Assembly: GCA_026713865.1 (NCBI GenBank)
Contig: JAPONQ010000088.1
Span: 1-64,000, forward strand
Length of the DNA stretch: 64,000 nt
Direction of reading: 5' to 3'
Origin: Chloroflexota bacterium
GTDB lineage: Bacteria > Chloroflexota > Dehalococcoidia > UBA2979
The number at the start of each line of letters is the position of its first letter. Position 1 is the first letter of the stretch. The notes beneath the pieces were generated by a model. The model was not told the DNA's origin, did no database searches, and saw only the letters and a program-made list of their open reading frames with translations. A program made the position numbers and the translations under genes. Below, in pieces: positions 18,151 through 28,739 of this stretch.

Positions 18151-18424
18151 GTCCCCCCCCCCTCCGCGCTTTGCGTGCCCCGCACGCGCTTCCCGATCCC
18201 CCCGGAAAAGCGAACGGCCCCCGCTGGCGGGGGCCGTCGCGATTCCGTCATCGCCAGCCGCGCGGCGCTCCCGGGGGCGCCGCAGATACACGAGGACCCC
18301 ACCGGTCTGCGGCGGGGTCCCGACCCATCACGCTCGCTCGGATCACCCGGCGATTTCTCCGGTCCTCCCCCTCGGCGAGCCGCGGAGGCTCGCGCGAGCG
18401 TCCCCCCTCCCGGAGGGTCCGGCG
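18151..18424 (-). promoter_or_regulatory. long structured leader of guaB3
   Basis: About 270 bases lie between the predicted promoter and the ATG, with no good gene on either strand. On the minus strand it contains a 7-bp stem with a 13-base loop (18294-18320, GGACCCC with GGGGTCC) and, nearer the gene, a long GC hairpin (18214-18237). A C-rich run on plus (18152-18162) becomes a G-rich ribosome site. The layout resembles an attenuator or riboswitch; I could not match a known class. Confidence 0.45.
18204..18237 (-). terminator. terminator-like hairpin in the guaB3 leader
   Basis: The minus strand has an 11-bp stem (ACGGCCCCCGC with its complement) closed by two bases, followed by TCGC and TTTT. 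The T run is short and offset by four bases, so termination may be partial. It lies 54 bases before the guaB3 ATG. Confidence 0.4.
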
Positions 18425-18453
18425 ATGGTACGGCGGGGCCCGGACGCGCGCAA
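18425..18453 (-). promoter_or_regulatory. guaB3 promoter
   Basis: On the minus strand TTGCGC (18448-18453) and TACCAT (18425-18430) are spaced by exactly 17 bases. The same -35 hexamer and spacing occur before nuoA. Confidence 0.6.
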
Positions 18454-18520
18454 CGAGCCGCCCCGGCCCGGTCGCAGCGCCCGCCGCCGACCACCGATAT
18501 GGCGCAGCGGGAGACGCTGC

Positions 18521-18526
18521 TACGAT
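18521..18526 (+). promoter_or_regulatory. -10 element of metG, leaderless arrangement
   Basis: TACGAT ends 7 bases before the metG ATG, so transcription would begin at or near the start codon. There is no Shine-Dalgarno in that gap and no clear -35. Confidence 0.5.
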
Positions 18527-18533
18527 CGGGCCG

Positions 18534-20237
18534 ATGCCCGAGAACGAGCGAGACGACGGCGCCCGGGCCCCGGCCGTCCTCGTCTGCGTCGCCTGGCCCT
18601 ACGCGAACAGCCCGCTCCACGCCGGGCAGATCGCGGGCGCCTACCTCCCCGCCGACATCGTCGCTCGCTACCACCGCATGCGCGGACACCGGACGCTGAT
18701 GGTCTCCGGCTCCGACGCCCACGGCACGCCCGTGACCGTGCGCGCCGAGCAGGAGGGGACGACGCCGGAGGCGGTCTTCCTGCGCTACCACGAGAGCTTC
18801 CTCGACATCTGGGAGCGCTTCGGGATCTCCTTCGACCTCTTCACCTCGACCGACACCGAGAACCACGTCGCCGTGACGCAGGACATCTTCCTGCGGCTCA
18901 AGGAGCGCGGCTACCTCAGCGAGGCGGAGCAGACCCTGCTCTTCGACCCCGTCGTGAAGCGCTTCCTGCCCGACCGCTACGTGGAGGGAACGTGCCCGCG
19001 CTGCGGCGACCCGGGGGCGCGCGGCGACCAGTGCGACCACTGCGGCTCGACGCTCGACGCGCTCGAGCTCCTGAGCCCGCGCTCGCGGCTCTCGGAGGCG
19101 ACGCCCGAGCCCCGATCCTCGACGCACTTCTTCCTCCGGCTCCCGGCCTTCACGGAGCGGCTCCTGGAGTGGGTCGAGGCGCAGGAGCACTGGCGGCCGG
19201 CCGTGCGCAACTTCACGCTCGGGCAGCTGCGCGAGGGGCTCCGGGACCGCGCGATCACGCGCGACATCGAGTGGGGGATCCCGGTCCCCGTCGAGGGCTA
19301 CGAGCAGAAGCGCATCTACGTCTGGTTCGAGGCGGTGATCGGCTATCTCTCGGCGACCCGCGAGTGGGCGCAGGGATCCGGCGACCCGGACGCCTGGAAG
19401 GCATTCTGGCTGGACCCCGGCTGCCGCACGATCTACTTCCAGGGGAAGGACAACGTCCCCTTCCACACGATGATCTGGCCGGCGATGCTGCTGGGGTACG
19501 GCGACCTCAACCTCCCCTACGACGTCCCGGCGAACCAGTACGTCACGATCTCCGGCTCCAAGGCCTCCTCGAGCCGCAACTGGGCCGTCTGGATGCCCGA
19601 CTACCTCGACCGGCACGACCCTGATCCGCTCCGTTATGTCCTCACCGCGGTCATGCCGGAGACCTCCGACTCCGACTTCAGCTGGGGCGACTACGTGCGC
19701 CGCGTGAACGACGAGCTCGTCGGGCGCTGGGGCAACCTCGTCAACCGCGTGCTCACGATCACGCGGCGCCACTTCGACGAACGCGTGCCCGCGCCGCCCG
19801 CCGCCCTCCAGCCGGAGTCGAGCGACCTGCTCGCCCGGGCCGACGCCGCCTTCGAGGAGGCGGCGGGCCACCTGGAGGCGGTGCGGCTGCGCGCCGCCCT
19901 CGGCGTGCCGATGGCGCTCTGCGGCGAGGTGAACCGCTACCTCGAGGAGCGGGCGCCGTGGGTCGCGGTGCGGGAGGACCGCGAACACGCCGCCGAGACG
20001 CTCCACACCGCGCTCAACGTGATCTCGGCGCTCGCGACGCTGCTCGATCCCTTCCTCCCCTTCACCTCGCCCGAGGCGTGGCGGATGCTCGGCCACGAGG
20101 AGCCGCTGGAGCGGGCGGGCTGGCGCCGCCGGGAGGTCGCCCCGGGGACGCCGCTCCCCGAGCCGCGCCCGCTCTTCCGCAAGCTCGACCCGGCGCTGGC
20201 CGACGAGGAAGAGGCGCGCCTCGGCGCAGGCTCGTGA
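18534..20237 (+). CDS. metG: methionyl-tRNA synthetase
   Basis: 567 residues. It charges tRNA-Met. The class I HIGH-like motif is HAGQ in YANSPLHAGQIAGAY; SGSDAHGTP follows. One zinc-type knuckle is CPRCGDPGARGDQCDHCG near residue 150. The KMSKS loop reads SGSKASSSRNWAVW, so both the Met and the second Lys differ. The anticodon-binding helical domain follows (SWGDYVRRVNDELVGRWGNLVNRV). There is no C-terminal EMAP-like dimerisation domain. It overlaps tatD by four bases. Confidence 0.94.
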   Translation: MPENERDDGARAPAVLVCVAWPYANSPLHAGQIAGAYLPADIVARYHRMRGHRTLMVSGSDAHGTPVTVRAEQEGTTPEAVFLRYHESFLDIWERFGISFDLFTSTDTENHVAVTQDIFLRLKERGYLSEAEQTLLFDPVVKRFLPDRYVEGTCPRCGDPGARGDQCDHCGSTLDALELLSPRSRLSEATPEPRSSTHFFLRLPAFTERLLEWVEAQEHWRPAVRNFTLGQLREGLRDRAITRDIEWGIPVPVEGYEQKRIYVWFEAVIGYLSATREWAQGSGDPDAWKAFWLDPGCRTIYFQGKDNVPFHTMIWPAMLLGYGDLNLPYDVPANQYVTISGSKASSSRNWAVWMPDYLDRHDPDPLRYVLTAVMPETSDSDFSWGDYVRRVNDELVGRWGNLVNRVLTITRRHFDERVPAPPAALQPESSDLLARADAAFEEAAGHLEAVRLRAALGVPMALCGEVNRYLEERAPWVAVREDREHAAETLHTALNVISALATLLDPFLPFTSPEAWRMLGHEEPLERAGWRRREVAPGTPLPEPRPLFRKLDPALADEEEARLGAGS

Positions 20238-21082
20238 GCGCCCCCGCGGCGACCCTCCCCGCCATAGACGGGCCCCTCGTCGACGCGCACGCCCACTCCT
20301 GGTCGCCCGAGCTTGAGCCCGATCACGCCGGCGTGCTGGCGCGCGCCTGGGGGGCCGGGCTCGCGGCGATCGTCGAGGTCGGCGTCGACCTGGAGACGAG
20401 CGCGCGCTCGCTGGCGCTCGCCCGCAAGGAGCCCCGTGTACGGGCGGCGGGCGGCCTCCACCCCCACGAGGCCTCGCGGCTGGAATCGCAGCGCGAGGGG
20501 CTCGCGGCGCTGCTCGCCCGCGGCGCCGCGTCGGGCGAGCTGTCGGCCGTCGGCGAGCTGGGGCTCGACTTCTACCGCAACCTCTCCCCGCGCCCCGACC
20601 AGGAGCGCGCGCTCCGCTGGCAGCTCGGGCTGGCGCGCGAGCTGGAGCTGCCGGTCGTCGTCCACGCGCGCGCGGCGGACGAGGAGTGCTACGGCGAGCT
20701 GCGGGCGTGGGCCCAGCGCGCGGGCCGCTACCTGGGCCCCGGACGCGAGATCGGGATGATGCACTGCTTCGCCGGCGACGCCGAGCTGGGGCGGCGCTAC
20801 GTCGAGCTCGGCTTCCTGCTCTCGATCCCGGGAACGGTGACCTACCGCAACAACGAGCGCGGGCGCCGGGTGGCGCGCGAGACGCCGCTCGCGGCTATGC
20901 TCGTGGAGACCGATTGCCCGTACCTGACGCCCGTGCCGCACCGCGGGCGTCGCAACGAGCCCGCCTACGTCGCCTACACCGTGCGCGAAATCGCGGCGCT
21001 GCGCGGCGAGAGCGAGCGGGCGGTGGCCCGGGCGACGGCCGAGAACGCGGCGCGGCTCTTCGGTTTCGCGCTCGGAGGCTGA
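20234..21082 (+). CDS. tatD: TatD-family metal-dependent hydrolase (DNase-like)
   Basis: 282 residues from a GTG that overlaps the metG stop (GTGA). Metal ligands are in place: VDAHAHSW, the Glu in VGELGLDFYRN, His in VVVHARA and MMHCFAGD, and Asp in LVETDCPYL. TatD proteins are 3'-5' exonucleases or phosphoesterases. metG-tatD linkage is common in bacteria. Confidence 0.93.
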   Translation: MSAPAATLPAIDGPLVDAHAHSWSPELEPDHAGVLARAWGAGLAAIVEVGVDLETSARSLALARKEPRVRAAGGLHPHEASRLESQREGLAALLARGAASGELSAVGELGLDFYRNLSPRPDQERALRWQLGLARELELPVVVHARAADEECYGELRAWAQRAGRYLGPGREIGMMHCFAGDAELGRRYVELGFLLSIPGTVTYRNNERGRRVARETPLAAMLVETDCPYLTPVPHRGRRNEPAYVAYTVREIAALRGESERAVARATAENAARLFGFALGG

Positions 21083-21119
21083 GCGCAGCCGGGGAGCGGC
21101 CCCGGGGGCGGGGGACGAG

Positions 21120-22127
21120 ATGGCGGTCCCGGCGGGCGGGCGCTCCCCGGTCGAAGCGGCCGCACTCTACGGACCGGTCGCCGGCGACCTCCCGCTCGTC
21201 GACGCCAAGCTCGCCTCGCTCGCCGAGGTCGAGGCGCCGTGGCTGCGCGAGATGCTCGGCGCGGTGCTCGCGGGCGGCGGGAAGCGGATGCGCCCCGCGG
21301 TCGCCCTGCTCGCCGGCCGCTTCGGTCGCTACGAGGCCGGTCGGCTCGTGCCGCTCGCGGCGAGCGTCGAGCTGCTGCACACGGCGACCCTCGTCCACGA
21401 CGACGTCATCGACGCCTCGCCGGAGCGCCGCGGCCGGCCGACCGCCGCCGCGCTCTTCCAGAACGGCCCCAGCGTCATGCTCGGCGACTACATGTTCGCG
21501 TACGCGGCCGACTTCGTCGCCGAGACCGGGAACATCCGCGCCATCCGCGCCTTCGCGAAGACGCTGCGCGTGATGGCGACCGGCGAGCTCGAGCAGGATC
21601 TCTCCGCCTTCGAGTATTCGGAGGACGTGCAGCGCTACTTCGACCGCATCGCCGGCAAGACGGCCTCGCTGTTTGCGACGGCGGCGGAGGGGGGCGCTGT
21701 CGTCGCCGGCGCCGGGGAGCCGTCGGTGGAGGCGCTGCGGCGCTACGGCCAGAGGCTCGGGATGGCCTTCCAGATCGTCGACGACGTGCTCGACTTCTCC
21801 GGCGACGCCGAGGCGCTGGGGAAGCCGGTCGCCTCCGACCTGCGCGCCGGCACGCTGACGCTGCCGGCGATCCTCTACCTCCAGCGCCAGCCCGACGACA
21901 ACCCGGTGCGGCGCGCCTTCGACGGCGTCAGGCCGCGTGCCAACGTCGAGCGGGCGGTGGCCGCCATCCGCGAGGGGGGGCTCCTGGAGGAGACGATGGA
22001 GGTTGCGCGGCGCTTCGCCGGCGAGGCGCTCGCGGCTCTCGAGGCCGCGCCCGCGGAGGCCGCCGACTCCGCGACGCGCGAGACGCTCGCCGGCCTGGTC
22101 TCCGAGGTGCTCGAGCGCCGCAGCTGA
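21120..22127 (+). CDS. polyprenyl diphosphate synthase (trans, long chain)
   Basis: 335 residues. It extends isoprenoid chains, probably for the menaquinone side chain used by the nearby complex I locus (inference). The GGGKRMRPAVALLAGR segment, the first Asp-rich motif LVHDDVIDASPERRGRPT and the second QIVDDVLDF are visible, with the KPVASDLRAGTLTLP segment. No bulky residues block the pocket immediately upstream of the first Asp motif, which fits a long product. It is 37 bases after tatD. Confidence 0.9.
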   Translation: MAVPAGGRSPVEAAALYGPVAGDLPLVDAKLASLAEVEAPWLREMLGAVLAGGGKRMRPAVALLAGRFGRYEAGRLVPLAASVELLHTATLVHDDVIDASPERRGRPTAAALFQNGPSVMLGDYMFAYAADFVAETGNIRAIRAFAKTLRVMATGELEQDLSAFEYSEDVQRYFDRIAGKTASLFATAAEGGAVVAGAGEPSVEALRRYGQRLGMAFQIVDDVLDFSGDAEALGKPVASDLRAGTLTLPAILYLQRQPDDNPVRRAFDGVRPRANVERAVAAIREGGLLEETMEVARRFAGEALAALEAAPAEAADSATRETLAGLVSEVLERRS

Positions 22128-22155
22128 GCATGCGGGCTCAGGGCCCGGCGCGCCG

Positions 22156-23298
22156 TCAGCCGCGGCCCGGGAAGCGATCGAGTCGGAAGAGCGAGATCTC
22201 GTGCTCGGTCTCTCCGCTCGTGACCAGGTCGGCCAGGATCTCCCCCACCACGCTTGAGAACTTGAAGCCGTGCCCGGAGAAGCCCGCCGCCACGACGACG
22301 TTCGGTGAGCGGGGCAGCCGGTCGATGATGAAGTGCTCGTCGGGGGTATTGGTGAACAGGCAGGCGCGCAGCGAGAGCGTCGGCCCGTCGGCCTCCGGGA
22401 AGTAGCGCTCCAGCGCCGCCCGCAGCACGGCCTCGTCCTCCTCGCGGCACTCGCGGTCGAGCCCGTCGGCGGTGGTCGCCTCACCGAGGTGGTGGAAGCG
22501 GCCGATCTTGAAGCCCGGAATGCCGAAGACCGGGAAGCCGTAGTAGACGCCCTCGTCGAACTCGCCGACGACGACGGGCAGGGCGTCGGCCGCGAAGAGC
22601 GCGGGGCGCGCCGGCTGGAACCAGCCCATCACCTGCCGCTCCGGCGTGAGCAGGCCGCGAAGCCCGGGCAGCGACGCCGCCCAGGCGCCCGAGGTGACGA
22701 CGAGCGTGCGCGCCTCGTAGGAGCCGCGGTCGGTCCTCAGGCGCACGACGTCACCGCGGTCCTCCCACTCCCGGACCGCCTCGCGCGCCCGCACCTCGGC
22801 GCCGTGCTCCTGCGCCGCGAGCACGTGGTGAACGATCGCCCGCTCCGAGAGCACGAAGCCGCCCTGCGGCTGGTAGAGGCCCCGCCAGCCCGCGGGCACC
22901 CGCAGCGCGGGGAAGCGATGCATCAGCGCGGCGGGGCCCAGCACCTCGTGCGGCAGGCCGTGCTCGAGGCAGGATCGGAGCGAGCCGGGGAAGACCCGCC
23001 CCTGCTCGCGGCCGAGGTCCACCGATCCCGTTATGTGCAGCAGCTGCTCCCCGCCCGCCTCCTCCAGCGACCGCCAGCGCTCGTAGGCGCGCCGCAGCAG
23101 CGGCACGTACGAGGGGTGCTCGAAGTAGGCGAGCCGGATGATGCGGTTGACCCCGTGCGAGGAGCCCCGCTCGTGGGGCACGTCGAAGCGCTCGATGCCG
23201 AGCACGCGCCGCCCGCGGCGGGCGAGCTCGTAGAGAGCCGCCGAGCCCATCCCCCCCACGCCCAGCACGACCGCGTCGTAGCGTGCGGCCGCGCTCAC
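22156..23298 (-). CDS. FAD-dependent oxidoreductase, sarcosine oxidase / N-methyltryptophan oxidase family
   Basis: 380 residues, the length of monomeric sarcosine oxidase. The N-terminal dinucleotide motif is VVLGVGGMGSAALYELARRG. The family signature HGVNRIIRLAY is present. The Cys that binds FAD covalently appears in RACLFTNTPDEHFIID, and the C terminus has VVAAGFSGHGFKFSSVVGE. Substrates are N-methyl amino acids in the family; the actual one is unknown. It is the last gene after recO, 28 bases away. Confidence 0.88.
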   Translation of the reverse strand: MSAAARYDAVVLGVGGMGSAALYELARRGRRVLGIERFDVPHERGSSHGVNRIIRLAYFEHPSYVPLLRRAYERWRSLEEAGGEQLLHITGSVDLGREQGRVFPGSLRSCLEHGLPHEVLGPAALMHRFPALRVPAGWRGLYQPQGGFVLSERAIVHHVLAAQEHGAEVRAREAVREWEDRGDVVRLRTDRGSYEARTLVVTSGAWAASLPGLRGLLTPERQVMGWFQPARPALFAADALPVVVGEFDEGVYYGFPVFGIPGFKIGRFHHLGEATTADGLDRECREEDEAVLRAALERYFPEADGPTLSLRACLFTNTPDEHFIIDRLPRSPNVVVAAGFSGHGFKFSSVVGEILADLVTSGETEHEISLFRLDRFPGRG

Positions 23299-23326
23299 CG
23301 CGCCCCCGCCCCCGCGGGGGACGCGC

Positions 23327-24133
23327 TCACGGCGCCTCGCCGGGTGCGGCCTCCGCGGCGGGGAGGCCGCCGGCGGTGCGCGCCGCCGCGACGAAGCGCG
23401 CGGATCCGAGATCGCGCTCGGCGGTCGCGCGCGCCAGGGCGTGCATGACCTGCTCGAGCCGCGCCGCCAGATCCGGATCGAGGCGGATGCGGGCCGCCTC
23501 CTCGTAGGGGCTCTGCTGGTAGGCCCGGAGCACCCGCAGCGCGCGGCCGTCGAGAGGCCCCGCCTCGGGGTGGCCGGCCGCGCAGGGGCGGCAGAGCACG
23601 CCTCCCGCGAGCGCCGACCACGCCGCCTCGTCGGCCGCCAGCGATCGCGCGCAGGCGACGCACCGCTCCCATTCCGGCCGGAAGCCGGCCGCCTCGAGCA
23701 GGGCGAGCTCGAAGGTGCGCGAGACGAGGTGCAGCCCGTCGCCGCGCTCGAGGCGCCCGAGCGCCTCGAGCAGCAACTCGAAGACCGCGTCCGGCTCCTG
23801 CTGCTCGACCGTGAGCCGATCGGTCAGCTCCAGCAGGTAGAGCGCGGCCGCGAGGCGCTCGAGGCCGGCGTGGAGCTGCGGAAACGACTGGCGCGACTCC
23901 GCCTGCGTGATGATGTCGAGCGTGCGCCCGCGCGCCAGCACCAGCTCGACGAGCGAGAGCGGCTCGAGGGGCCCGGCGAGCCGGCTGCGCGGCCTGAGCG
24001 CCCCCTTCGCCACCGCGTCGCGTTTGCCGTGGCCGGGCGTCAGGAGCGTGACGATGCGGTCCGCCTCGCCGAGGCGACGGTGGCGGAGCACAACGGCCTC
24101 GGTGCGGATCACGCGGGGCGCGCGGCCGGGCAT
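23327..24133 (-). CDS. recO: DNA repair protein RecO
   Basis: 268 residues. RecO has an N-terminal OB fold (TEAVVLRHRRLGEADRIVTLL) and a helical domain with a zinc site seen here as CVAC...CRPC near residues 155-185. It works with RecR in loading RecA on SSB-coated DNA. The recR gene lies just upstream in the same transcription unit. Confidence 0.92.
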   Translation of the reverse strand: MPGRAPRVIRTEAVVLRHRRLGEADRIVTLLTPGHGKRDAVAKGALRPRSRLAGPLEPLSLVELVLARGRTLDIITQAESRQSFPQLHAGLERLAAALYLLELTDRLTVEQQEPDAVFELLLEALGRLERGDGLHLVSRTFELALLEAAGFRPEWERCVACARSLAADEAAWSALAGGVLCRPCAAGHPEAGPLDGRALRVLRAYQQSPYEEAARIRLDPDLAARLEQVMHALARATAERDLGSARFVAAARTAGGLPAAEAAPGEAP

Positions 24134-24172
24134 CGCCGTCCCTCCGTCCAGGTGGCCCGCCCCGGCCGCCGC

Positions 24173-24796
24173 TCACACCTCCTGGCGGAACTCTAGGGCG
24201 CGGCCGAGCGTGAGATCGTCGGCGTACTCGAGATCGGCGCCGGCGGGGAGCCCGCGCGCGAGGCGCGTCACGCGCAGGCCGAGCGGGCGCAGGAGCCGCG
24301 CCAGGTACATCGCCGTCGCCTCGCCCTCCAGGTTGGGGTTGGTCGCGACGATCACCTCGCCGACGCCCTCGTCGCGCTCGCGGAGGCGCCTCAGGAGCTC
24401 CTCGATCTTCAGCTCCTCCGGCCCGATCCCGTCGGCGGGCGAGATCACGCCGTGCAGCACGTGGAAGAGGCCGCGGAAGCCGCCGGTGCGCTCGATGGCG
24501 ACGACGTCGAGCGGCTCCTCCACCACGCACAGCAGCGAACGATCGCGCCCGGCGTCCTCGCAGAGGGCGCAGGGATCGCGCTCCGTCAGGTTCTGGCAGC
24601 TCCCGCAGAGGGTGACGCGCTCTTTCACCTCGAGCAGGGCGTCGGCGAGGCTGCGCGCCTCCTCGGCCGGGGCGCGGAGCACGTGGTAGGCGAGGCGCTG
24701 CGCGCTCTTCGGGCCGATGCCGGGGAGGCGGTGGAAGGCCTCCACCAGCCGCGCGATGGGAGAGCCCGTCCCTCTCCCGGAGGGCCCGCTGCTCAC
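24173..24796 (-). CDS. recR: recombination mediator RecR
   Basis: 207 residues, GTG start. Helix-hairpin-helix LPGIGPKSAQRLAYHVL, a four-Cys zinc finger (CGSCQNLTERDPCALC), and a TOPRIM domain (LLCVVEEPLDVVAIERTG ... VIVATNPNLEGEATAMYLA) appear in order. It forms a clamp with RecO. It lies 15 bases after dnaX, the classical dnaX-recR order, with the usual ybaB gene missing between them. Confidence 0.95.
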   Translation of the reverse strand: MSSGPSGRGTGSPIARLVEAFHRLPGIGPKSAQRLAYHVLRAPAEEARSLADALLEVKERVTLCGSCQNLTERDPCALCEDAGRDRSLLCVVEEPLDVVAIERTGGFRGLFHVLHGVISPADGIGPEELKIEELLRRLRERDEGVGEVIVATNPNLEGEATAMYLARLLRPLGLRVTRLARGLPAGADLEYADDLTLGRALEFRQEV

Positions 24797-24811
24797 CGCG
24801 GACGCCGCCCG

Positions 24812-26512
<1,701 letters not shown>

Positions 26513-26612
26513 GGCACCCCCGGCGCCCGCGGGGAGGTGCGGGCGCGCGCCCACCGAGTGTACCCCGCCCGGCCAGCGCGGAGCGGCCGGCCGCTCCGCT
26601 CCCCCCGCGCGC

Positions 26613-27140
26613 TCAGCGGGGCCGCCCCGGCGCCTCCTCCGGCCCGTCGTGGATGGCGGCCCCGAGGTGGCGCTCCTCGCGCGCCCGCAGCGCCCGCTCC
26701 CCGGCGGGGCTCTCGTGGTCGTGCCCCAGCAGGTGAAGCGCGCCGTGGAGCGCGAGGTGACGCAGCTCGAGGGAGAGCGGCCGCCCGGCCTGACGCGCCT
26801 GCAGCGCCGCCCGCTCCACCGAGATCGCGATGTCGCCGAGCTCGCGCGCCTCCCGCTCCCCAGCCGGGGTCGGGAAGGGCACGCCGCCGGGCTGCGCCTC
26901 CTCCTCGAGGGGGAAGGAGAGCACGTCGGTCGGCTCGTCGATCCCGCGGAAGGAGCGGTTCAGCTCGCGCAGCACCAGGTCGTCGCAGAGCCTGAGCGAG
27001 AGGGCGGCGCGGCCGACCCCCTCCTCATCCAGAAGCGCGCCGAGGAGCTCGCGGAGCCCCGCCGCCTCGGCCGCGCCGCGGAGCTCCGCGGGCAGCGCTC
27101 CGTCGAGCTCGATCGCGAGCTCGTGGCGGCCCGGTCCCAC
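26613..27140 (-). CDS. ybeY: endoribonuclease YbeY
   Basis: 175 residues from a GTG at 27140. It is a zinc-dependent RNase for 16S rRNA maturation and ribosome quality control. The metal motif HLALHGALHLLGHDHE is intact, with NRSFRGIDEPTDVLSFPL and GDIAIS before it. A CTG at 27149 that overlaps the nuoN stop (CTGA) is an alternative start. Its usual partner PhoH is not adjacent; instead it follows nuoN. Confidence 0.92.
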   Translation of the reverse strand: MGPGRHELAIELDGALPAELRGAAEAAGLRELLGALLDEEGVGRAALSLRLCDDLVLRELNRSFRGIDEPTDVLSFPLEEEAQPGGVPFPTPAGEREARELGDIAISVERAALQARQAGRPLSLELRHLALHGALHLLGHDHESPAGERALRAREERHLGAAIHDGPEEAPGRPR

Positions 27141-27145
27141 CCCCG

Positions 27146-28696
27146 TCAGGGCGCGACCAGCACCTCGGCGGCGCGCCGGGCCGCCGAGATGAGCGGCGTC
27201 GGCACGACCCCGAGCACGAGTACGGCCGCCGCCGTCGCCAGCAGCAGCAGCTGCGCCGGCGTCTCGGGCAGGAGCGAGGCTGCGGCCGCTCGCGCGGGGC
27301 GCCCGTCGCCGGGAGCGGCCGCGGGCTCCTCCTTCACCAGGAGCCGGGCCCAGCGGAGGTAGTAGAAGGCGGAGACGGCCGTGTTGAGGACGCCGACGGC
27401 GACGAGCCCGACCAGCCACTGCTCGCCGCCCTGGACCGCCGCGTTGAAGACGTAGATCTTCGCCAGGAACCCGGCCGTCGGGGGGAGCCCGGTGAGCGAG
27501 AGCAGGCAGATCCCGGCCACCGCGGCGAGCAGCGGGGAGCGCCTGGCCAGCCCCTGGTACTGCGAGAGCTCGTAGGAGCCGGTGCGCTGGCCGACCGCCA
27601 CCACGACGAAGAAGAGGCCGAGATTGGTGGCGGCGTAGGTCGCGAGGAAGAAGAGCACGGCGGAGGGCCCGACCGAGCTCCCGGCGACCACCGCGGCGAC
27701 GCCGATGGCGATGTTGCCGGCCTGCGCCACCGAGGAGTAGCCGAGAAGGCGCCTCGCGTCCTGCTGCCAGAAGGCGCCCAGGTTGCCGGCCGTCATCGAG
27801 ACGGCGGCGACGACGCCGACGGTCAGGGCGATCTCGTCGGCGATCGAGGAGGCTCCGCCGCCGAGGCCGACGTAGAGGATGCGCAGCGCGACGGCGAAGC
27901 CGGCCGCCTTCGACGCCACCGAGAGGAAGGCGGCGACCGGCGCCGGCGCCCCCTGGTAGACGTCCGGCACCCAGCCGTGCGAGGGGACCAGCGCCATCTT
28001 GAAGCCGAGGCCGACGAGAACGAGCCCGAGGCCGAGCAGGAGGGGGAGCCGGAGCCCGCCGTCGTCGGCGCTCGCGACCACGGCGATGCCGGGGAGCGAG
28101 GTCGTCCCGGCCGCGCCGAAGAGGAAGACGAAGCCGTAGAGCAGGACGGCGGCCGCCACCGCGCCCGAGAGCACGTACTTGAGCCCGGCCTCCGCCGAGC
28201 GGCCGCCCCCGCCGAAGCCGACCAGCACGAACTGCGCGATGGAGGTCGTCTCGAGCACGACGAAGATCGCTATCAGGTCGTTCGCCTGCGCGAGCAGCAC
28301 CATCGCGCCCGCCGAGGCGAGGAGCAGCGCGTAGAAGTCCGCCTGGAGCTCCTCGCCGAGCCCCCTGGTCCACTCGCGCGCCATCACGCAGACGGCGGCC
28401 GCGGAGGCGGTGATCAGGAGCGCGAAGAAGACGGCGAAGCGGTCGACCACCACCGCGCCCGAGAGCACCGAGCCCGAGCTCCCGGTCGCCTCGTGCCAGA
28501 GCGACCAGGCGCCGGCCGCGGCGAGCGCCAAGAGCGCCAGGGCGAAGGAGGGCGAGCGCGCCGGGGCGCCCTCGCCCCCGAGACGCGGCGCCCAGAGCGG
28601 GGAGGCGATCTGCACGAGCAGGACGAGCCCGGCGCCCGCGAAGAGCGACACGGGGGCGCCGATGGCGTGGATCTGGGCGAAGCCCGTCAGCTCCAC
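27146..28696 (-). CDS. nuoN: NADH-quinone oxidoreductase subunit N
   Basis: 516 residues, about 14 membrane helices, an antiporter-like proton-pumping subunit of complex I. Conserved segments include ALVPSHGWVPDVYQGAP with the Lys/Trp region before it, and SLTGLPPTAGFLAKIYVF. It is the last nuo gene. Confidence 0.93.
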   Translation of the reverse strand: MELTGFAQIHAIGAPVSLFAGAGLVLLVQIASPLWAPRLGGEGAPARSPSFALALLALAAAGAWSLWHEATGSSGSVLSGAVVVDRFAVFFALLITASAAAVCVMAREWTRGLGEELQADFYALLLASAGAMVLLAQANDLIAIFVVLETTSIAQFVLVGFGGGGRSAEAGLKYVLSGAVAAAVLLYGFVFLFGAAGTTSLPGIAVVASADDGGLRLPLLLGLGLVLVGLGFKMALVPSHGWVPDVYQGAPAPVAAFLSVASKAAGFAVALRILYVGLGGGASSIADEIALTVGVVAAVSMTAGNLGAFWQQDARRLLGYSSVAQAGNIAIGVAAVVAGSSVGPSAVLFFLATYAATNLGLFFVVVAVGQRTGSYELSQYQGLARRSPLLAAVAGICLLSLTGLPPTAGFLAKIYVFNAAVQGGEQWLVGLVAVGVLNTAVSAFYYLRWARLLVKEEPAAAPGDGRPARAAAASLLPETPAQLLLLATAAAVLVLGVVPTPLISAARRAAEVLVAP

Positions 28697-28739
28697 TGAG
28701 CACCTCCCCGCGCGCGGCCGGGCGCCGCGGGCCGGGGCA

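Noticed and set aside
18151-18533. T-box riboswitch for metG
   Set aside because: No convincing T-box sequence (GGTGGNACCGCG) or specifier arrangement on the plus strand, and the metG promoter appears to be leaderless. The hairpins read better on the minus strand toward guaB3.
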